Shown piece after piece: positions 12,850-13,847 of a DNA stretch of 13,847 bases. The stretch is taken from NCBI GenBank assembly GCA_012842235.1, contig DUTE01000215.1, positions 1-13,847 of the forward strand. Direction: 5' to 3'. Made by a program: the position numbers and the translations under genes. The notes under the pieces were generated by a model. The model searched no databases. It was not told the DNA's origin and saw only the letters and a list, made by a program, of their open reading frames with translations. Position 1 is the first letter of the stretch; each line of letters opens with the position of its first letter. Origin of the DNA: Bacillota bacterium. GTDB taxonomy: Bacteria; Bacillota; DTU065.

Positions 12850-13847
12850 GTGAAAAAAAGCTATCTATTTTTTCTTCTTTTTCTTATCTCCATATCAGTG
12901 CTAGCCAAACCGAAGATTGGCCTAGTTGGCGATAATGATTTTATTATCGCCGATTGTCTTAGAGATACAGGTGTGTCCTTTTTACCTCTTTCTTTATTAG
13001 ATCTAGAGCCAGAAATACTTGATTTTTTAGATGTTCTTATTATACATGAAACACCTAAACTCGATAAAATCCTGGTCAAAAATTTAAAAAGATATATACG
13101 TAGTGGAAAAAAAGCAGTGGTCTTTGCTGGGGTTTTAGCCAATGATCTTATTAATGGGACTTTAGATGAAGATAGTATAGCCTATACTTTAGGTATTACC
13201 GATATTCAAGTCTATTACAATCTAAGATTGCCACTGGAAAAAGATTCTCTTGAACTACCACTTGCCTACGGACTCAACCAAAGAAAAGGCAATGAATTGG
13301 CTGTTTTTGATAATAAAAGTGTAGCTATATCTATGAATGACAAAGCTTTGGTTTGGGGGATAAGTTCTCTCGATGAGTCTTTAGCAAAAAACAACTGTCT
13401 TAAACAACTTTTTTGCCAAACTCTCAAAGAATTTTTACTTGATAAAACCATGCTTGAAGAAGCTCAAAAATTAGTTTCTGTAGATAAGCTACCACCTGAT
13501 AAAATTCATTTATATAATGAAGCAGCTAAATTAAAAGAAGAACTTGATCTGATGGAACTAGGACAAGCGTTTGACAACTTTGATAGATCACTTTCTCTAT
13601 TTAAAGACTGTTATCTCTATTCCTTGCCCTCAAGAACTCAAGAAACTCGGGCTATGTGGTTTAGACCACCTACAAGCAAATCCGCTATCACCGATTCTTT
13701 AGACAGACTAGCTGAACTTGGAATTAATCTAATCTTTGTTGAGACTTTATGGGAAGGAATGCTTCTTTACCCCAATGGGCCTATATCCCAAAGACCTGAA
13801 TTTAGAGGTTTTGATCCTTTAGAATTCATTATAACTGAAGCACACAA
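12850..13847 (+). CDS. Secreted GHL10/DUF187-type glycoside hydrolase-like protein, 5' part (runs off right edge)
   Basis: 332 codons from GTG 12850, open to the window end. A signal peptide covers about residues 1-19 (KKSYLFFLLFLISISVLA). Residues about 20-200 form an alpha/beta domain starting KIGLVGDND, with a possible glutamine-amidotransferase-like fold (inference). A helical linker follows. From about residue 275 the GHL10 barrel begins: TRAMWFRPP, ITDSLDRLAELGINLIFVET, LLYPNGP, then FDPLEFIITEAHK at the edge. In the family this continues RG(I/L)EVHAW. Relatives include YngK-like proteins and are thought to act on extracellular or wall glycans. The catalytic residues lie mostly in the missing part. 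Confidence 0.85.
   Translation, partial: MKKSYLFFLLFLISISVLAKPKIGLVGDNDFIIADCLRDTGVSFLPLSLLDLEPEILDFLDVLIIHETPKLDKILVKNLKRYIRSGKKAVVFAGVLANDLINGTLDEDSIAYTLGITDIQVYYNLRLPLEKDSLELPLAYGLNQRKGNELAVFDNKSVAISMNDKALVWGISSLDESLAKNNCLKQLFCQTLKEFLLDKTMLEEAQKLVSVDKLPPDKIHLYNEAAKLKEELDLMELGQAFDNFDRSLSLFKDCYLYSLPSRTQETRAMWFRPPTSKSAITDSLDRLAELGINLIFVETLWEGMLLYPNGPISQRPEFRGFDPLEFIITEAH

Noticed and set aside
12861..13142. Minus-strand 93-codon frame in the GHL10-type gene
   Set aside because: It is a shadow of the uninterrupted plus-strand frame, which has a promoter, RBS and signal peptide.

Overview
This window looks like the chromosome of a low-GC, anaerobic, Gram-positive-type bacterium (Bacillota, probably a clostridial or related lineage). 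The evidence is strong AGGAGG-type ribosome binding sites, TTGACA/TATAAT promoters, compact gene packing, an oxygen-sensitive hybrid cluster protein with a class III-like short architecture, a cre-like CcpA box beside pfkA, a class A PBP and a GHL10-type secreted hydrolase. The exact genus cannot be read from the sequence. There are no mobile elements, rRNAs, tRNAs or CRISPR arrays.

Layout. (1) Positions 1-238, minus strand: a 59-residue Cys-rich small protein overlaps the first 25 codons of murB, which runs off the left edge. (2) Positions 453-5958, plus strand: six tightly packed or overlapping genes, GT4 - GT2 - GT4 - membrane GT2 - membrane-anchored metallophosphoesterase - P-loop kinase, ending in a strong terminator. 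This is a glycan or glycolipid assembly operon with a phosphatase/kinase pair at its end. (3) Positions 5988-9544, minus strand: three units, each apparently with its own signals. They are a GDP-mannose pyrophosphorylase-type nucleotidyltransferase, hcp (hydroxylamine reductase / hybrid cluster protein) and a phosphofructokinase with unusual donor-site residues. (4) Positions 9545-9878: a dense divergent control region with a consensus cre box, a dyad over a TATAAT box and a leader able to form alternative hairpins. It lies between pfkA and a secreted CBM9-like protein. (5) Positions 10642-12639, minus strand: a complete class A penicillin-binding protein. (6) From 12850, plus strand: the first 332 codons of a secreted GHL10/DUF187-like glycoside hydrolase, cut by the right edge.

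The shared theme is the cell envelope and sugars: peptidoglycan precursor and polymerisation (murB, PBP1A), glycan assembly (the GT operon and GDP-mannose supply), secreted carbohydrate-active proteins (CBM9-like, GHL10-like) and glycolysis (pfkA). hcp is the odd member and belongs to nitrosative/redox stress. I found no clearly new defence or mobile system. The most interesting items are the GT-phosphatase-kinase operon, the atypical PFK active site, the pfkA/CBM9 control region and the Cys-rich microprotein overlapping murB.
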